Source of the DNA: Panorpa germanica
Lineage: Eukaryota > Arthropoda > Insecta > Mecoptera > Panorpidae
Length of the DNA: 64,000 nt
Direction: 5' to 3'
Assembly: GCA_963678705.1 (NCBI GenBank)
Contig: CAVMBN010000233.1
Coordinates: forward strand, 682,001-746,000
The notes under the pieces are model-generated. The model ran no database searches, was not told the DNA's origin, and worked only from the letters and a program-made list of their open reading frames with translations. Both the position numbers and the translations under genes were made by a program. How positions within the stretch are numbered: position 1 is the stretch's first letter; every line of letters starts with the position of its first letter. This document shows, piece after piece, positions 47,301-62,233 of this stretch.

Positions 47301-50300
47301 CTTGTGTATACAAATGAGCATGATAAAATAAAAACAAATTTTTATAACTTTTAACCATATATTTGTATGTAAAAATTAATTTTTTTGTATAGAATTTTAC
47401 TTTATCACCCAATCTTAATGTATTTTAAAGTAACAGATATGTATTAATTTTTTTTAATTTTTAAGTTTTTAGTTCCTTAACTACTATTTTTGAGTAAAAA
47501 AAACACAGTTAATACAACTGCAAGTATAAAAAATATAAAAGTTAATAATTTCAATTTCATATTATATATAGCAGCACTTGTGTGAACAAATATACATGTT
47601 AAAATAAAAAAAAAATTAAATAACTTTTAACTATATAATTGTTTGTAAAAATGTATTTTTTTGTAAAGAATGTCACGTTATCACCCACTCTTAAGCTATT
47701 TTAAAGTAACAGAAATATATTATTATTTTAAAAATTTTATTTTTTTAAATCCATCATTACTATTTTTGAGTAAAAAAGACACAGTTGGTACAACTGCAAG
47801 TACAAAAATTATAAAAGTTAATAATAATTTTAATTTCATATTATATATAGCAGCACTTGTGTATACAAATGTGCATGATAAAATAAAAACAAAATTTTTT
47901 AACTTTTAACCATATATTTGTATGTAAAAATTAATTTTCTTGTATAGAATTTCACTTTATCACCCAATCCTAATGTATTTTAAAGTAACAGAAATGTATT
48001 AATTTTTTTTTATTTTTAATTTTTTAGTTCCTTCACTACTATTTTTGAGTAAAAAAGACACAGTTATTACAACTGCAAGTTTAAAAAATATAAAAGTTAA
48101 TAATTTTAATTTCATATTATATATAGCAGCACTTGTGTGAACAAATGTACATTTTAAAATAAAAAAAAAATTAAATATCTTTTAACCATATAATTGTATG
48201 TAAAAATTTATCTTTTTGTATAGAATTTTACTTCACCACACAATCTAAATGTATTTTAAAGTAACAGAAATGAATTAATATTTTAAAATTTTTATTTTTT
48301 TAGTTTCATTACTACAATTTTTGTGTAAAAGAGACACAGTTAGTACAACTGCAAGTTCAAAAAATATAAAAGGTATTATTAATTTTAATTTCATATTATA
48401 TATAGCAGCACTTGTGTGAACAAATGTGCATGTTATAATAAAAAAAAAACTATTTAATAACTTTTAACCATATAATTGTATGTAGAAATGTATTTTTTTG
48501 TATTGAATGTCACGTTATCACCCACTCTTAAGCTAATTTAAAGTAACAGAAATGTGTTATTATTTTAAAAATTTTATTTTTTTAGTTCCATCATTACTAT
48601 TTTTGAGTAAAAAAGACACAGTTAGTACAACTGCAAGTACAAAAAATATAAAAGTTAATAATAATTTTAATTTCATATTATATATAGCAGCACTTGTGTG
48701 AATAAATGTACATGTTAAAATAAAAAAAAAAATTATTTACTCACTTTTAACAATAAAGTTGTATGTAAAAATTTATTTTTTTGTATAGAATTTCACTTTA
48801 ACACCCAATCTTAATGTACTTTAAAGTCACAGAAATGGTAATTTTCTTGAATTTTAAATTTTTTGGTTCATTCACTACTATTTTTAAGTGACAAAGACAC
48901 AGTTGGTACAACTGCAAGTATAAAAAATATAAATGTTAATAATAATTTTAATTTCATGTTATATATAGCAGCACTTGTATATACAAATGTACATGTTAAA
49001 ATAAAAAAAAAATTAAATAACTTTTAACCATATAATTGTATGTAAAAATGTATTTTTTTGTATAGAATGCCACGTTATCACTTACTCTTAAGCTATTTTA
49101 AAGTAACAGAAATGTGTTATTATTTTAAAAATTTAATTTTTTTAGTTCCATCACTACAATTTTTGTGTAAAAGAGACACAGTTAGTACAACAGTAAGTTT
49201 AAAAATTATAAAAGTTAATATTAATTTTAATTTCATATTATATATAGCAGCACTTGTGTGAACAAATGTGCATGTTATAATAAAAAGAGAACTATTTAAT
49301 AACTTTTAATTATATAATTGTATGTAAAAATGTATTTTTTTATATAGAATGTCACGTTATCACCCACTCTTAAGCTATTTTAAAGTAACAGAAATGTGTT
49401 ATTATTTTAAAAATTTTATTTTTTTAGTTTCATCACTACAATTTTTGTGTAAAAGAGACACAGTTAGTACAACTGCAAGTTTAAAAAATATAAAAGTTAT
49501 TATTAATTTTAATTTCATATTATATATACCAGCACTTGTGTGAACAAATGTGTATGTTATAATAAAAAAAAAACTATTTAATATTTTTTAACCATATAAT
49601 TGTATTTTTTTGTAAAGAATGTCACGTTATCACCCACTTTTAAGCTATTTTAAAGTAACAGAAATGTGTTATTATTTTAAATTTTTTATTTATTTAGTTT
49701 TATCACTACAATTTTTGTGTAAAAGAGACACAGTTAGTACAACTGCAAGTTTAAAAAATATAAAAGTTATTATTAATTTTAATTTCATATTATATATAGC
49801 AGCACTTGTGTATACAAATGAGCATGATAAAATAAAACAAAATTTTATAACTTTTAATTATATATTTGTATGTAAAAATTTATTTTTTTGTATAGAATTT
49901 CATTTTACCACACAATCTAAATGTATTTTAAATTAACAGAAATGTATTATTATTTTAAAAATTTTATTTTTTTTGTTCCATCATTACTATTTTTGAGTAA
50001 AAAAGACACAGTTGGTACAACTGCAAGTAAAAAAAATATAAAAGTTAATAATAATTTTAATTTTATATTATATATAGCAGCACTTGTGTAAACAAATGTG
50101 CATGTTGTAATAAAAAAAAAACTATTTATTAACTTTTAACTATATAATTGTATGTAAAAATGTATTTTTTTGTATGGAATGTCACGTTATCACACACTCT
50201 TAAGCTATTTTAAAGTAACAGAAATGTGTTATTATTTTAAAAATTTAATTTTTTTAGTTCCATTATTACTATTTTTAAGTAAAAAAGACACAGTTTGTAC

Positions 50301-53300
50301 AACTGCAAGTACAAAAAATATAAAAGTTAATAATAATTTTAATTTTATATTATATATAGCAGCACTTGTGTATACAAATGTGCATGATAAAATAAAACAA
50401 AATTTTATAACTTTTAACCATATATTTGTATGTAAAAATTTTTTTTTTTGTATAGAATTTCACTTTACCACACAATCTAAATGTATTTTAAAGTAACAGA
50501 AATGTATTATTATTTTAAAATTTTTATTTTTTTAGTTCCATCATTACTATTTTTGAGTAAAAAAGACACAGTTGGTACAACTGCAAGTACAAAAAATATA
50601 AAAGTTATTATTAATTTTAATTTCATATTATATATAGCAGCACTCGTGTGAACAAATGTGCATGTTATAATAAAAAAAACTATTTAATAACTTTTAACCA
50701 TATAATTGTATGTAAAAATGTATTTTTTTGTATAGAATGTCACGTTATCACCCACTCTTAAGCTATTTTAAAGTAACAGAAATGTGTTATTATTTTAAAA
50801 ATTTTATTTTTTTAGTTCCATCATTACTATTTTTGAGTAAAAAAGACACAGTTGGTACAACTGCAAGTACAAAAAATATAAAAGTTAATAATAATTTTAA
50901 TTTCATGTTATATATATCACTTGCAGCACTTGTATATACAAATGTGCACGATAAAATAAAAAAAAAATTAAATAACTTTTTACCATATATTTGTTTGTGA
51001 AAATATATTTTTTTGTAAAGAATTTTACTTTATCACCCAGTCTTAAGGTATTTTTAAGGAACAGAAATGTGTTAATATTTTTAAAATTTAATTTTTTTAG
51101 TTCCATCACTGCAAGTTTTGTGTAAGAGAGACACAGTTAGTACAACAGTAAGTTTAAAAATTATAAAAGTTAATATTAATTTTAATTTCATATTATATAT
51201 AGCAGCACTTGTGTAAACAAATGTACATGTTAAAATAAAAAAAAAATTATTTACTTACTTTTATCAATAAAGTTGTATGTAAAAATTTATTTTTTTGTAT
51301 AGAATTTCACTTTAACACCCAATCTTAATGTACTTTAAAGTAACAGAAATGTATTATTTTCTTAAATTTTAAATTTTTTGGTTCCTTCACTACTATTTTT
51401 GAGTGAAAAAGACACAGTTGGTACAACTGCAAGTATAAAAAATATAAAAGTTAATAATAATTTTAATTTCATGTTATATATAGCAGCACTTGTATATACA
51501 AATGTGCATGATAAAATAAAAAAAAATTAAATAACTTTTTACCATATATTTGTATGTGAAAATATATTTTTTTGTAAAGAATTTTACTTTATCACCCAGT
51601 CTTAAGGTATTTTAAAGTAACAGAAATGTATTAATATTTTAAAAATTTTATTTTTTTAGTTCCATCACTACAATTTTTGTGTAAAAGAGACACAGATAGT
51701 ACAACAGTAAGTTTAAAAATTAAAAAAGTTATTATTAATTTTAATTTCATATTATATATAGCAGCACTTGTGTAAACAAATGAGCATGTTATAATAAAAA
51801 AAACTATTTAATAACTTTTAACCATATAATTGTATGTAAAAATGTATTTTTTTGTATAGAATGTCACGTTATCACCTACTCTTAAGCTATTTTAAAGTAA
51901 CAGAAATGTGTTATTATTTTAAAAAATTAATTTTTTTATTTCCATCACCACAATTTTTGTGTAAAGGAGACACAGTTAGTACAACTGCAAGTTTAAAAAA
52001 TATAAAAGTTATTTTTAATTTTAATTTCATATTATATATAGCAGCACTTGTGTGAACAAATGTGCATGTTATAATAAAAAAAAAACTATTTAATAACTTT
52101 TAATTATATAATTGTATGTAAAATTGTATTTTTTTGTATAGAATGTCACGTTATCACCCACTCTTAAGCTATTTTAAAGTAACAGAAATGTGTTATTATT
52201 TTAAAAATTTTATTTTTTTAGTTCCATCATTACTATTTTTAAGTAAAAAAGACACAGTTGGTACAACTGCAAGTACAAAAAATATAAAAGTTTATAATAA
52301 TTTTAATTTCATATTATATATAGCAGCACTTGTGTAAACAAATGTACATGTTAAATTAAAAAAAAAATTATTTACTCACTTTTAACAATAAAGTTGTATG
52401 TAAAAATTTATTTTTTTGTATAGAATTTCACTTTAACACCTTATCTTAATGTACTTTAAAGTAACAGAAATGTATTATTTTTTTAAATTTTAAATTTTTT
52501 GGTTCCTTCACTACTATTTTTGAGTGAACAAGACACATTTGGTACAACTGCAAGTATAAAAAATATAAAAGTTAATAACAATTTTAATTTTATGTTATAT
52601 AGCAGCACTTGTATATACAAATGTGCACGATAAAATAAAAAAAAAAAAAATAACTTTTTACCATATATTTGTATGTGAAAATATATTTTTTTGTAAAGAA
52701 TTTTACTTTATCACTTAGTCTTAAGGTATTTTAAAGTAACAGAAATGTATTAATATTTTAAAAATTTAATTTTTTTAGTTCCATCACTACAATTTTTGTG
52801 TAAAAAAAACGCAGTTAGTACAACAGTAAGTTTGAAAATTATAAAAGTTAATATTAATTTTAGTTTCATATTATATATAGCAGCACTTGTATAAACAAAT
52901 GTGCATGTTATAATAAAAAAAAAAACTATTTAATAACTTTTAACCATATAATTGTATGTAAAAATGTATTTTTTTGTATAGAATGTCACGTTATCACCCA
53001 CTCTTAAGCTATTTTAAACAGAAATGTGTTATTATTTTAAAAAATTTTTTTTTTTTTTCCATCACCACAATTTTTGTGTAAAGGACACACAGTTAGTACA
53101 ACTGCAAGTTTAAAAAATATAAAAGTTATTTTTAATTTTAATTTCATATTATATATAGCAGCACTTGTGTGAAAACTATTTAATAACTTTTAACTATATA
53201 ATTGTATGAAAAAATTAATTTTTTTGTATAGAATGTCACGTTATCACCCACTCTTAAGCTATTTTAAAGTAACAGAAATGTGTTATTATTTTAAAAATTT

Positions 53301-56300
53301 TATTTTTTTAGTTCCATCATTACTATTTTTGAGTAAAAAAGACACAGTTGGTACAACTGAAAAAACAAAAAATTTAAAAGTTATTAATAATTTTAATTTC
53401 ATATTATATATAGCAGCACTTGTGTGAACAAATGTACATGTTAAAATAAAAAAAAAATTATTTACTCACTTTTAACAATAAAGTTGTATGTAAAAATTTA
53501 TTTCTTTGTATAGAATTTCACTTTAACACCCAATCTTAATGTACTTTAAAGTCACAGAAATGGTAATTTTCTTGAATTTTAAATTTTTTGGTTCCTTCAC
53601 TACTATTTTTAAGTGAAAAAGACACAGTTGGTACAACTGCAAGTATATAAAATATAAATGTTAATAATAATTTTAATTTCATGTTATATATAGCAGCACT
53701 TGTATATACAAATGTACAAGTTAAAATAAAAAAAAAATTAAATAACTTTTAACCATATAATTGTATGTAAAAATGTATTTTTTTGTATAGAATGCCACGT
53801 TATCACTTACTTTTAAGCTATTTTAAAGTAACAGAAATGTGTTATTATTTTAAAAATTTAATTTTTTTAGTTCCATCACTACAATTTTTGTGTAAAAGAG
53901 ACACAGTTAGTACAACAGTAAGTTTAAAAATTATAAAAGTTAATATTAATTTTAATTTCATATTATATATAGCAGCACTTGTGTGAATAAATGTGCATGT
54001 TATAATGAAAAAAAAACTATTTAATAACTTTTAATTATATAATTGTATGTAAAAATGTATTTTTTTATATAGAATGTCACGTTATCACCCACTCTTAAGC
54101 TATTTTAAAGTAACAGAAATGTGTTATTATTTTAAAAATTTTATTTTTTTAGTTTCATCACTACAATTTTTGTGTAAAAGAGACACAGTTAGTACAACTG
54201 CAAGTTTAAAAAATATAAAAGTTATTATTAATTTTAATTTCATATTATATATACCAGCACTTGTGTGAACAAATGTGTATGTTATAATAAAAAAAAAACT
54301 ATTTAATAACTTTTAACCATATAATTGTATTTTTTTGTATAGAATGTCACGTTATCACCCACTCTTAAGCTATTTTAAAGTAACAGAAATGTGTTATTAT
54401 TTTAAAATTTTTTATTTATTTAGTTTTATCACTACAATTTTTGTGTAAAAGAGACACAGTTAGTACAACTGCAAGTTTAAAAAATATAAAAGTTATTATT
54501 AATTTTAATTTCATATTATATATAGCAGCACTTGTGTGAACAAATGTGCATGATATAATAAAAAAAAACTATTTAATAACTTTTAACCATATAATTGTAT
54601 GTAAAAATGTATTTTATTGTATAGAATGTCTCGTTATGACCCACTCTTAAGCTATTTTAAAGTAACAGAAATGTGTTATTATTTTAAAATTTTTATTTTT
54701 TTAGTTCCATCATTACTATTTTTGAGAAAAAAGACACAGTTGGCACAACTGCAAGTATAAAAAATATAGAAGTTAATAATAATTTTAATTTCATATTATA
54801 TATAGCAGCACTTGTGTGAACAAATGTGCATGTTATAATAAAAAAAAAACTATTTAATAACTTTTAACTATATAATTGTATGTAAAAATGTATTTTTTTG
54901 TATAGAATGTCACGTTATCACCCACTCTTAAGCTATTTTAAAGTAACACAAATGTGTTATTATTTTAAAAATTTTATTTTCTTAGTTCTATCATTACTAT
55001 TTTTGAGTTAAAAAGACACAGTTGGTACAACTGCAAGTACAAAAAATATAAAAGTTAATAATAATTTTAATTTTATATTATATATAGCAGCACTTGTGTG
55101 AACAAATGTGCATGTTATAATAAAAAAAACTATTTAATAACTTTTACCCATATAATTGTATGTAAAAATGTATTTTTTTGTATAGAATGTCACGTTATCA
55201 CTCACCCTTAAGCTATTTTAAAGCATCAGAAATGTGTTATTATTTTAAAAATTTTATTTTTTTAGTTTCATCACTACAATTTTTGTGTAAAAGAGACACA
55301 GTTAGTACAACTGCAAGTTTAAAAAATATAAAAGTTATTATTAATTTTAATTTCATATTATATATAGCAGCACTTGTGTAAACAAATGTGCATGTTATAA
55401 TAAAAAAAAACTATTTAATAACTTTTAACCATATAATTGTATGTAAAAATGTATTTTTTTGTATGGAAAGTCACGTTATTACCCACTCTTAAGCTATTTT
55501 AAAGTAACAGAAATGTTATTATATTAAAAAAAATTTTTTTTTTATTTCCATCACCACAATTTTTGTGTAAAGGAGACACAGTTAGTACAACTGCAAGTTT
55601 AAAAAATATAAAAGTTATTTTTAATTTTAATTTCATATTATATATAGCAGCACTTGTGTGAACAAATGTGCATGTTATAATAAAAAAAAAACTATTTAAT
55701 AACTTTTAACTATATAATTGTATGTAAAAATGTATTTTTTTGTATAGAATGTCACGTTATCACCCACTCTTAAGCTATTTTAAAGTAACACAAATGTGTT
55801 TTTATTTTAAAAATTTTATTTTTTTAGTTCAATCATTACTATTTTTGAGTAAAAAAGACACAGTTGGTACAACTGCAAGTACAAAAAATATAAAAGTTAA
55901 TAATAATTTTAATTTTATATTATATATAGCAGCACTTGTGTGAACAAATGTGCATGTTATAATAAAAAAAACTATTTAATAACTTTTACCCATATAATTG
56001 TATGTAAAAATGTATTTTTTTGTATAGAATGTCACGTTATCACTCACCCTTAAGCTATTTTAAAGCATCAGAAATGTGTTATTATTTTAAAAATTTAATT
56101 TTTTTAGTTTCATCACTACAATTTTTGTGTAAAAGAGACACAGTTAGTACAACTGCAAGTTTAAAAAATATAAAAGTTATTATTAATTTTAATTTCATAT
56201 TATATATAGCAGCACTTGTGTAAACAAATGTGCATGTTATAATAAAAAAAAACTATTTAATAACTTTTAACCATATAATTGTATGTAAAAATGTATTTTT

Positions 56301-59300
56301 TTGTATGGAAAGTCACGTTATTACCCACTCTTAAGCTATTTTAAAGTAACAGAAATGTGTTATTATTTTAAAAATTTAATTTTTTTTGTTCCATCATTAC
56401 TATTTTTAAGTAAAAAAGACACAGTTGGTACAACTGCAAGTACAAAAAATATAAAAGTTAATAATAATTTTAATTTCATATTATATATAGCAGCACTTGT
56501 GTGAACAAATGTACATGTTAAAATAAAAAAAAAATTATTTACTTACCTTTATCAATAAAGTTGTATGTAAAAATTTTTTTTTTTGTATAGAATTTCACTT
56601 TAACACCCAATCTTAATGTACTTTAAAGTAACAGAAATGTATTATTTTCTTAAATTTTAAATTTTTTGGTTCCTTCACTACTATTTTTGAATAAAAAGAC
56701 ACAGTTGGTACAACTGCAAGTATAAAAAATATAAAAGTTAATAATAATTTTAATTTCATGTTATATATAGCAGCACTTGTATATACAAATGTGCATGATA
56801 AAATAAAAAAAAAAATTAAATAACTTTTTACCATATATTTGTATGTGAAAATATATTTTTTTGTAAAGAATTTTACTTTATCACCCAGTCTTAAGGTATT
56901 TTAAAGTAACAGAAATGTATTAATATTTTAAAAATTTTATTTTTTTAGCTCCATCACTACAATTTTTGTGTAAAAGAGACACAGTTAGTACAACAGTAAG
57001 TTTAAAAATTATAAAAGTTAATATTAATTTTAATTTCATATTATATATAGCAGCACTTGTGTAAACAAATGTGCATGTTATAATAAAAAAAAAACTATTT
57101 AATAACTTTTAACTATATAATTGTATGTAAAAATGTATTTTTTTGTATAAAATGTCACGTTATCACCCACTCTTAAGCTATTTTAAAGTAACAGAAATGT
57201 GTTATTATTTTAAAAAATTTATTTTTTGTATTTTCATCACCACAATTTTTGTGTAAAGGAGACACAGTACAACTGCAAGTTTAAAAAATATAAAAGTTAT
57301 TTTTAATTTTAATTTCATATTATATATAGCAGCACTTGTGTGAACAAATGTGCATGCTATAATAAGAAAAAAACTATTTAATAACTTTTAACTATATAAT
57401 TGTATGTAAAAATGTATTTTTTTGTATAGAATGTCACGTTATCTCCCACTCTTAAGCTATTTTAAAGTAACAGAAATGTGTTATTATTTTAAAAATTTTA
57501 TTTTTTTAGTTCCATGATTACTATTTTTCAGTAAAAAAGACACAGTTGGTACAACTGCAAGTACAAAAAATATAAAAGTTAATAATAATTTTAATTTTAT
57601 ATTATATATAGCAGCACTTGTGTAAACAAATGTACATGTTAAAATAAAAAAAAAATTATTTACTCACTTTTAACAAGAAAGTTGTATGTAAAAATTAATT
57701 TTTTTGTATAGAATTTCACTTTAACACCCAATCTTAATGTACTTTAAAGTAACAGAAATGTATTATTTTCTTGAATTTTAAATTTTTTGGTTCCTTCACT
57801 ACTGTTTTTGAGTGAACAAGACACATTTGGTACAACTGCAAGTATAAAAAATATAAAAGTTATTAATAATTTTAATTTCATGTTATATATAGCAGCACTT
57901 GTGTAAACAAATGTGCATGTTATAATAAAAAAAAAACTATTTAATAACTTTTAATTATATAATTGTATGTAAAAATGTATTTTTTTGTATAGAATGTCAC
58001 GTTATCACCCACTCTTAAGCTATTTTAAAGTAACAGAAATGTGTTATTATTTTAAAAAAATTATTTTTTTTATTTCCATCACTACAATTTTTGTGTAAAA
58101 GAGACACAGTTAGTACAACAGTAAGTTTAAAAATTATAAAAGTTAATATTAATTTTAATTTCATGTTATATATAGCAGCACTTGTGTGAACAAATGTGCA
58201 TGTTATAATAAAAAAAAAATATTTAATAACTTTTAACCATATAATTGTATGTAAAAATGTATTTTTTTGTATAGAATGTCACGTTATCACCCACTCTTAA
58301 GCTATTTTAAAGTAACAGAAATGTGTTATTATTTTAAAAATTTTATTTTTTTAGTTCCATTTCTACAATTTTTGTGCAAAAGAGACACAGTTAGTACAAC
58401 TGCAAGTTTAAAAAATATAAAAGTTATTATTAATTTTAATTTCATATTATATATAGCAGCACTTGTGTGAACAAATGTGCATAATATAATAAAAAAAAAA
58501 TTATTTAATAACTTTTAACTATATAATTGTATGTAAAAATGTATTTTTTTGTATAGAATGTCACGTTATCACCCACTCTTAAGCTATTTTAAAGTAACAG
58601 AAATGTGTTATTATTTTAAAAATTTTATTTTCTTAGTTCCTTCATTACTATTTTTGAGTAAAAAAGACACAGTTGGTACAACTGCAAGTACAAAAAATAT
58701 AAAAGTTAATAATAATTTTAATTTCATATTATATATAGCAGCACTTGTGTATACAAATAAGCATGATAAAATAAAACAAAATTTTATAACTTTTAATTAT
58801 ATATTTGTATGTAAAAATTTATTTTTTTGTATAGAATTTCACTTTACCACACAATCTAAATGTATTTTAAAGTAACAGAAATGTATTATTATTTTAAAAA
58901 TTTTATTTTTTTAGTTCCATCATTACTATTTTTGAGTAAAAAAGACACAGTTGGTACAACTGCAAGTAAAAAAAATATAAAAGTTAATAATAATTTTAAT
59001 TTTATATTATATATAGCAGCACTTGTGTAAACAAATGTGCATGTTGTAATAAAAAAAAAACTATTTATTAACTTTTAACTATATAATTGTATGTAAAAAT
59101 GTATTTTTTTGTATGGAATGTCACGTTATCACCCACTCTTAAGCTATTTTAAAGTAACAGAAATGTGTTTTTATTTCAAAAATTTAATTTTTTTAGTTCC
59201 ATCATTACTATTTTTAAGTAAAAAAGACACAGTTTGTACAACTGCAAGTACAAAAAATATAAAAGTTAATAATAATTTTAATTTTATATTATATATAGCA

Positions 59301-61965
59301 GCACTTGTGTATACAAATGTGCATGATAAAATAAAACAAAATTTTATAACTTTTAACCATATATTTGTATGTAAAAATTTATTTTTTTGTATAGAATTTC
59401 ACTTTACCACACAATCTAAATGTATTTTAAAGTAACAAAAATGTATTATTATTTTAAAATTTTTATTTTTTTAGTTCCATCATTACTATTTTTGAGTAAA
59501 AAAGACACAGTTGGTACAACTGCAAGTACAAAAAATATAAAAGTTATTATTAATTTTAATTTCATATTATATATAGCAGCACTTGTGTGAAAAAATGTGC
59601 ATGTTATAATAAAAAAAACTATTTAATAACTTTTAACCATATAATTGTATGTAAAAATGTATTTTTTTGTATAGAATGTCACGTTATCACCCACTCTTAA
59701 GCTATTTTAAAGTAACAGAAATGTGTTATTATTTTAAAAATTTTATTTTTTTAGTTCCATCATTACTATTTTTGAGTAAAAAAGACACAGTTGGTACAAC
59801 TGCAAGTACAAAAAATATAAAAGTTAATAATAATTTTAATTTCATGTTATATATAGCAGCACTTGTATATACAAATGTGCACGATAAAATAAAAAAAAAA
59901 TTAAATAACTTTTTACCATATATTTGTATGTGAAAATATATTTTTTTGTAAAGAATTTTACTTTATCACCCAGTCTTAAGGTATTTTTAAGGAACAGAAA
60001 TGTGTTAATATTTTTAAAATTTAATTTTTTTAGTTCCATCACTGCAATTTTTGTGTAAGAGAGACACAGTTAGTACAACAGTAAGTTTAAAAATTATAAA
60101 AGTTAATATTAATTTTAATTTCATATTATATATAGCAGCACTTGTGTAAACAAATGAGCATGTTATAATAAAAAAAAAACTATTTAATAACTTTTAACCA
60201 TATAATTGTATGTAAAAATGTATTTTTTTGTATAGAATGTCACGTTATCACCTACTCTTAAGCTATTTTAAAGTAACAGAAATGTGTTATTATTTTAAAA
60301 ATTTTATTTTTTTAGTTCCATCACTACAATTTTTGTGTAAAAGAGACACAGTTAGTACAACTGCAAGTTTAAAAAATATAAAAGTTATTTTTAATTTTAA
60401 TTTCATATTATATATAGCAGCACTTGTGTGAACAAATGTGCATGTTATAATAAAAAAAAAACTATTTAATAACTTTTAATTATATAATTGTATGTAAAAA
60501 TGTATTTTTTTGTATAGAATGTCACGTTATCACCCACTCTTAAGCTATTTTAAAGTAACAGAAATGTGTTATTATTTTAAAAATTTTATTTTTTTAGTTC
60601 CATCATTACTATTTTTGAGTAAAAAAGACACAGTTGGTACAACTGCAAGTACAAAAAATATAAAAGTTTATAATAATTTTAATTTCATATTATATATAGC
60701 AGCACTTGTGTGAACAAATGTACATGTTAAATTAAAAAAAAAATTATTTACTCACTTTTAACAATAAAGTTGTATGTAAAAATTTATTTTTTTGTATAGA
60801 ATGCCACGTTATCACTTACTCTTAAGCTATTTTAAAGTAACAGAAATGTGTTCATATTTTAAAAATTTAATTTTTTTAGTTCCATCACTACAATTTTTGT
60901 GTAAAAGAGACACAGTTAGTACAACAGTAAGTTTAAAAATTATAAAAGTTAATATTAATTTTAATTTCATATTATATATAGCAGCACTTGTGTGAACAAA
61001 TGTGCATGTTATAATAAAAAAAGAACTATTTAATAACTTTTAATTATATAATTGTATGTAAAAATGTATTTTTTTATATAGAATGTCACGTTATCACCCA
61101 CTCTTAAGCTATTTTAAAGTAACAGACATGTGTTATTATTTTAAAAATTTTATTTTTTTAGTTTCATCACTACAATTTTTGTGTAAAAGAGACACAGTTA
61201 GTACAACTGCAAGTTTAAAAAATATAAAAGTTATTATTAATTTTAATTTCATATTATATATACCAGCACTTGTGTGAACAAATGTGTATGTTATAATAAA
61301 AAAAAAACTATTTAATAACTTTTAACCATATAATTGTATTTTTTTGTATAGAATGTCACGTTATCACCCACTCTTAAGCTATTTTAAAGTAACAGAAATG
61401 TGTTATTATTTTAAAATTTTTATTTATTTAGTTTTATCACTACAATTTTTGTGTAAAAGAGACACAGTTAGTACAACTGCAAGTTTAAAAAATATAAAAG
61501 TTATTATTAATTTTAATTTCATATTATATATAGCAGCACTTGTGTGAACAAATGTGCATGATATAATAAAAAAAAACTATTTAATAACTTTTAACCATAT
61601 AATTGTATGTAAAAATGTATTTTTTTGTATAGAATGTCTCGTTATCACCCACTCTTAAGCTATTTTAAAGTAACAGAAATGTGTTATTATTTTAAAAATT
61701 TTATTTTTTTAGTTCCGTCATTACTATTTTTGAGTAAAAAAGACACAGTTAGTACAACTGCAAGTACAAAAAATATAAAAGTTAATAATAATTTTAATTT
61801 CATATTATATATAGCAGCACTTGTGTAAACAAATGTACATGTTAAAATAAAAAAAAAATTATTTACTTACTTTTAACAATAATGTTGTATGAAAAAATTA
61901 ATTTTTTTGTATAGAATTTCACTTTAACACCCAATCGTGATGTACTTTAAAGTATGTATTATTTT
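44349..61965 (+). repeat. Satellite array, block 3
   Basis: Continues the monomer cut by Copia-2, starting with the retained TAATT. Up to about 48 kb it is like the right half of block 2 (GTTAATAATTTCAATT subtype, 31-bp-duplication units). From about 48 kb a different mixture prevails: units with CACTACAATTTTTGTGTAAAAGAGACACAGTTAGTACAAC, and units with GTATTATTTTCTTAAATTTTAAATTTTTTGG and ATTTACTCACTTTTAACAATAAAGTTG. At 45118 one unit is fused to the next after loss of about half a monomer. At about 53175 about 25 bp of linker are missing. No gene is visible. Confidence 0.96.
49035..61560 (+). repeat. Mosaic higher-order duplications in block 3 (offsets 4725, 8939, 8376, 7009 bp)
   Basis: The GAATGCCACG / CACTTACT unit and its neighbour occur at 49067, 53792 and 60801 (offsets 4725 and 7009). 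The segment from about 49.6 to 51.1 kb recurs at 58.5-60.05 kb (offset 8939). From about 51.7 to 52.4 kb the offset drops to 8376, because the later copy lacks two monomers (about 563 bp). After about 60720 the later copy jumps to match sequence from about 53770. A three-monomer duplication (842 bp) links 55178 and 56020. The pattern is that of repeated unequal exchange. Confidence 0.8.
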
Positions 61966-62207
61966 TGTTGGAATTACAATACATTCATTCTTAAATTAAA
62001 TTACTTAAACTTGTTTTGTTTTTGTTTATATAAAACTATTATATTAAATTCAATTGTTTTATGTCAATAAGAAATCAGAAATTGTAATTGAATAGAAATC
62101 AGATAGTGTAATTGAATTGTATCAGTTGTATCAGAAATTTAGTCTGAGGACTTATTGATTAATAAAATATTTAATATATAACTGTGCATATAATATCTGC
62201 TTCAATA
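61966..62207 (+). repeat. Copia-3 5' LTR (242 bp)
   Basis: TGTTGGAATTACAATACATT ... CTGCTTCAATA. The first 110 bases follow Copia-1 (GTTTATATAAA as TATA-like element). It then has an extra stretch with two similar AGAAATCAGA-type repeats and GTATCAGTTGTATCAG where Copia-1 has its GTCTGAGGACT duplication. AATAAA follows at about 62160. Confidence 0.93.
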
Positions 62208-62223
62208 GGTTATGGGCCCAGGC
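62208..62223 (+). other. Copia-3 primer-binding site
   Basis: GGTTATGGGCCCAGGC directly after the LTR end CAATA. The spacer between it and the ATG is about ten bases shorter than in Copia-1 and Copia-2. Confidence 0.9.
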
Positions 62224-62233
62224 AAAAATTAAT

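Noticed and set aside
68-61828. Dozens of 60-108-codon open frames inside satellite monomers as genes
   Set aside because: They repeat with the monomer. Many begin at a non-ATG codon (TTG), with the first ATG three codons later. They end at whichever linker variant follows, they differ mainly by amino-acid changes, and sister monomers carry stops. No promoter or domain is recognisable. Treated as satellite sequence.
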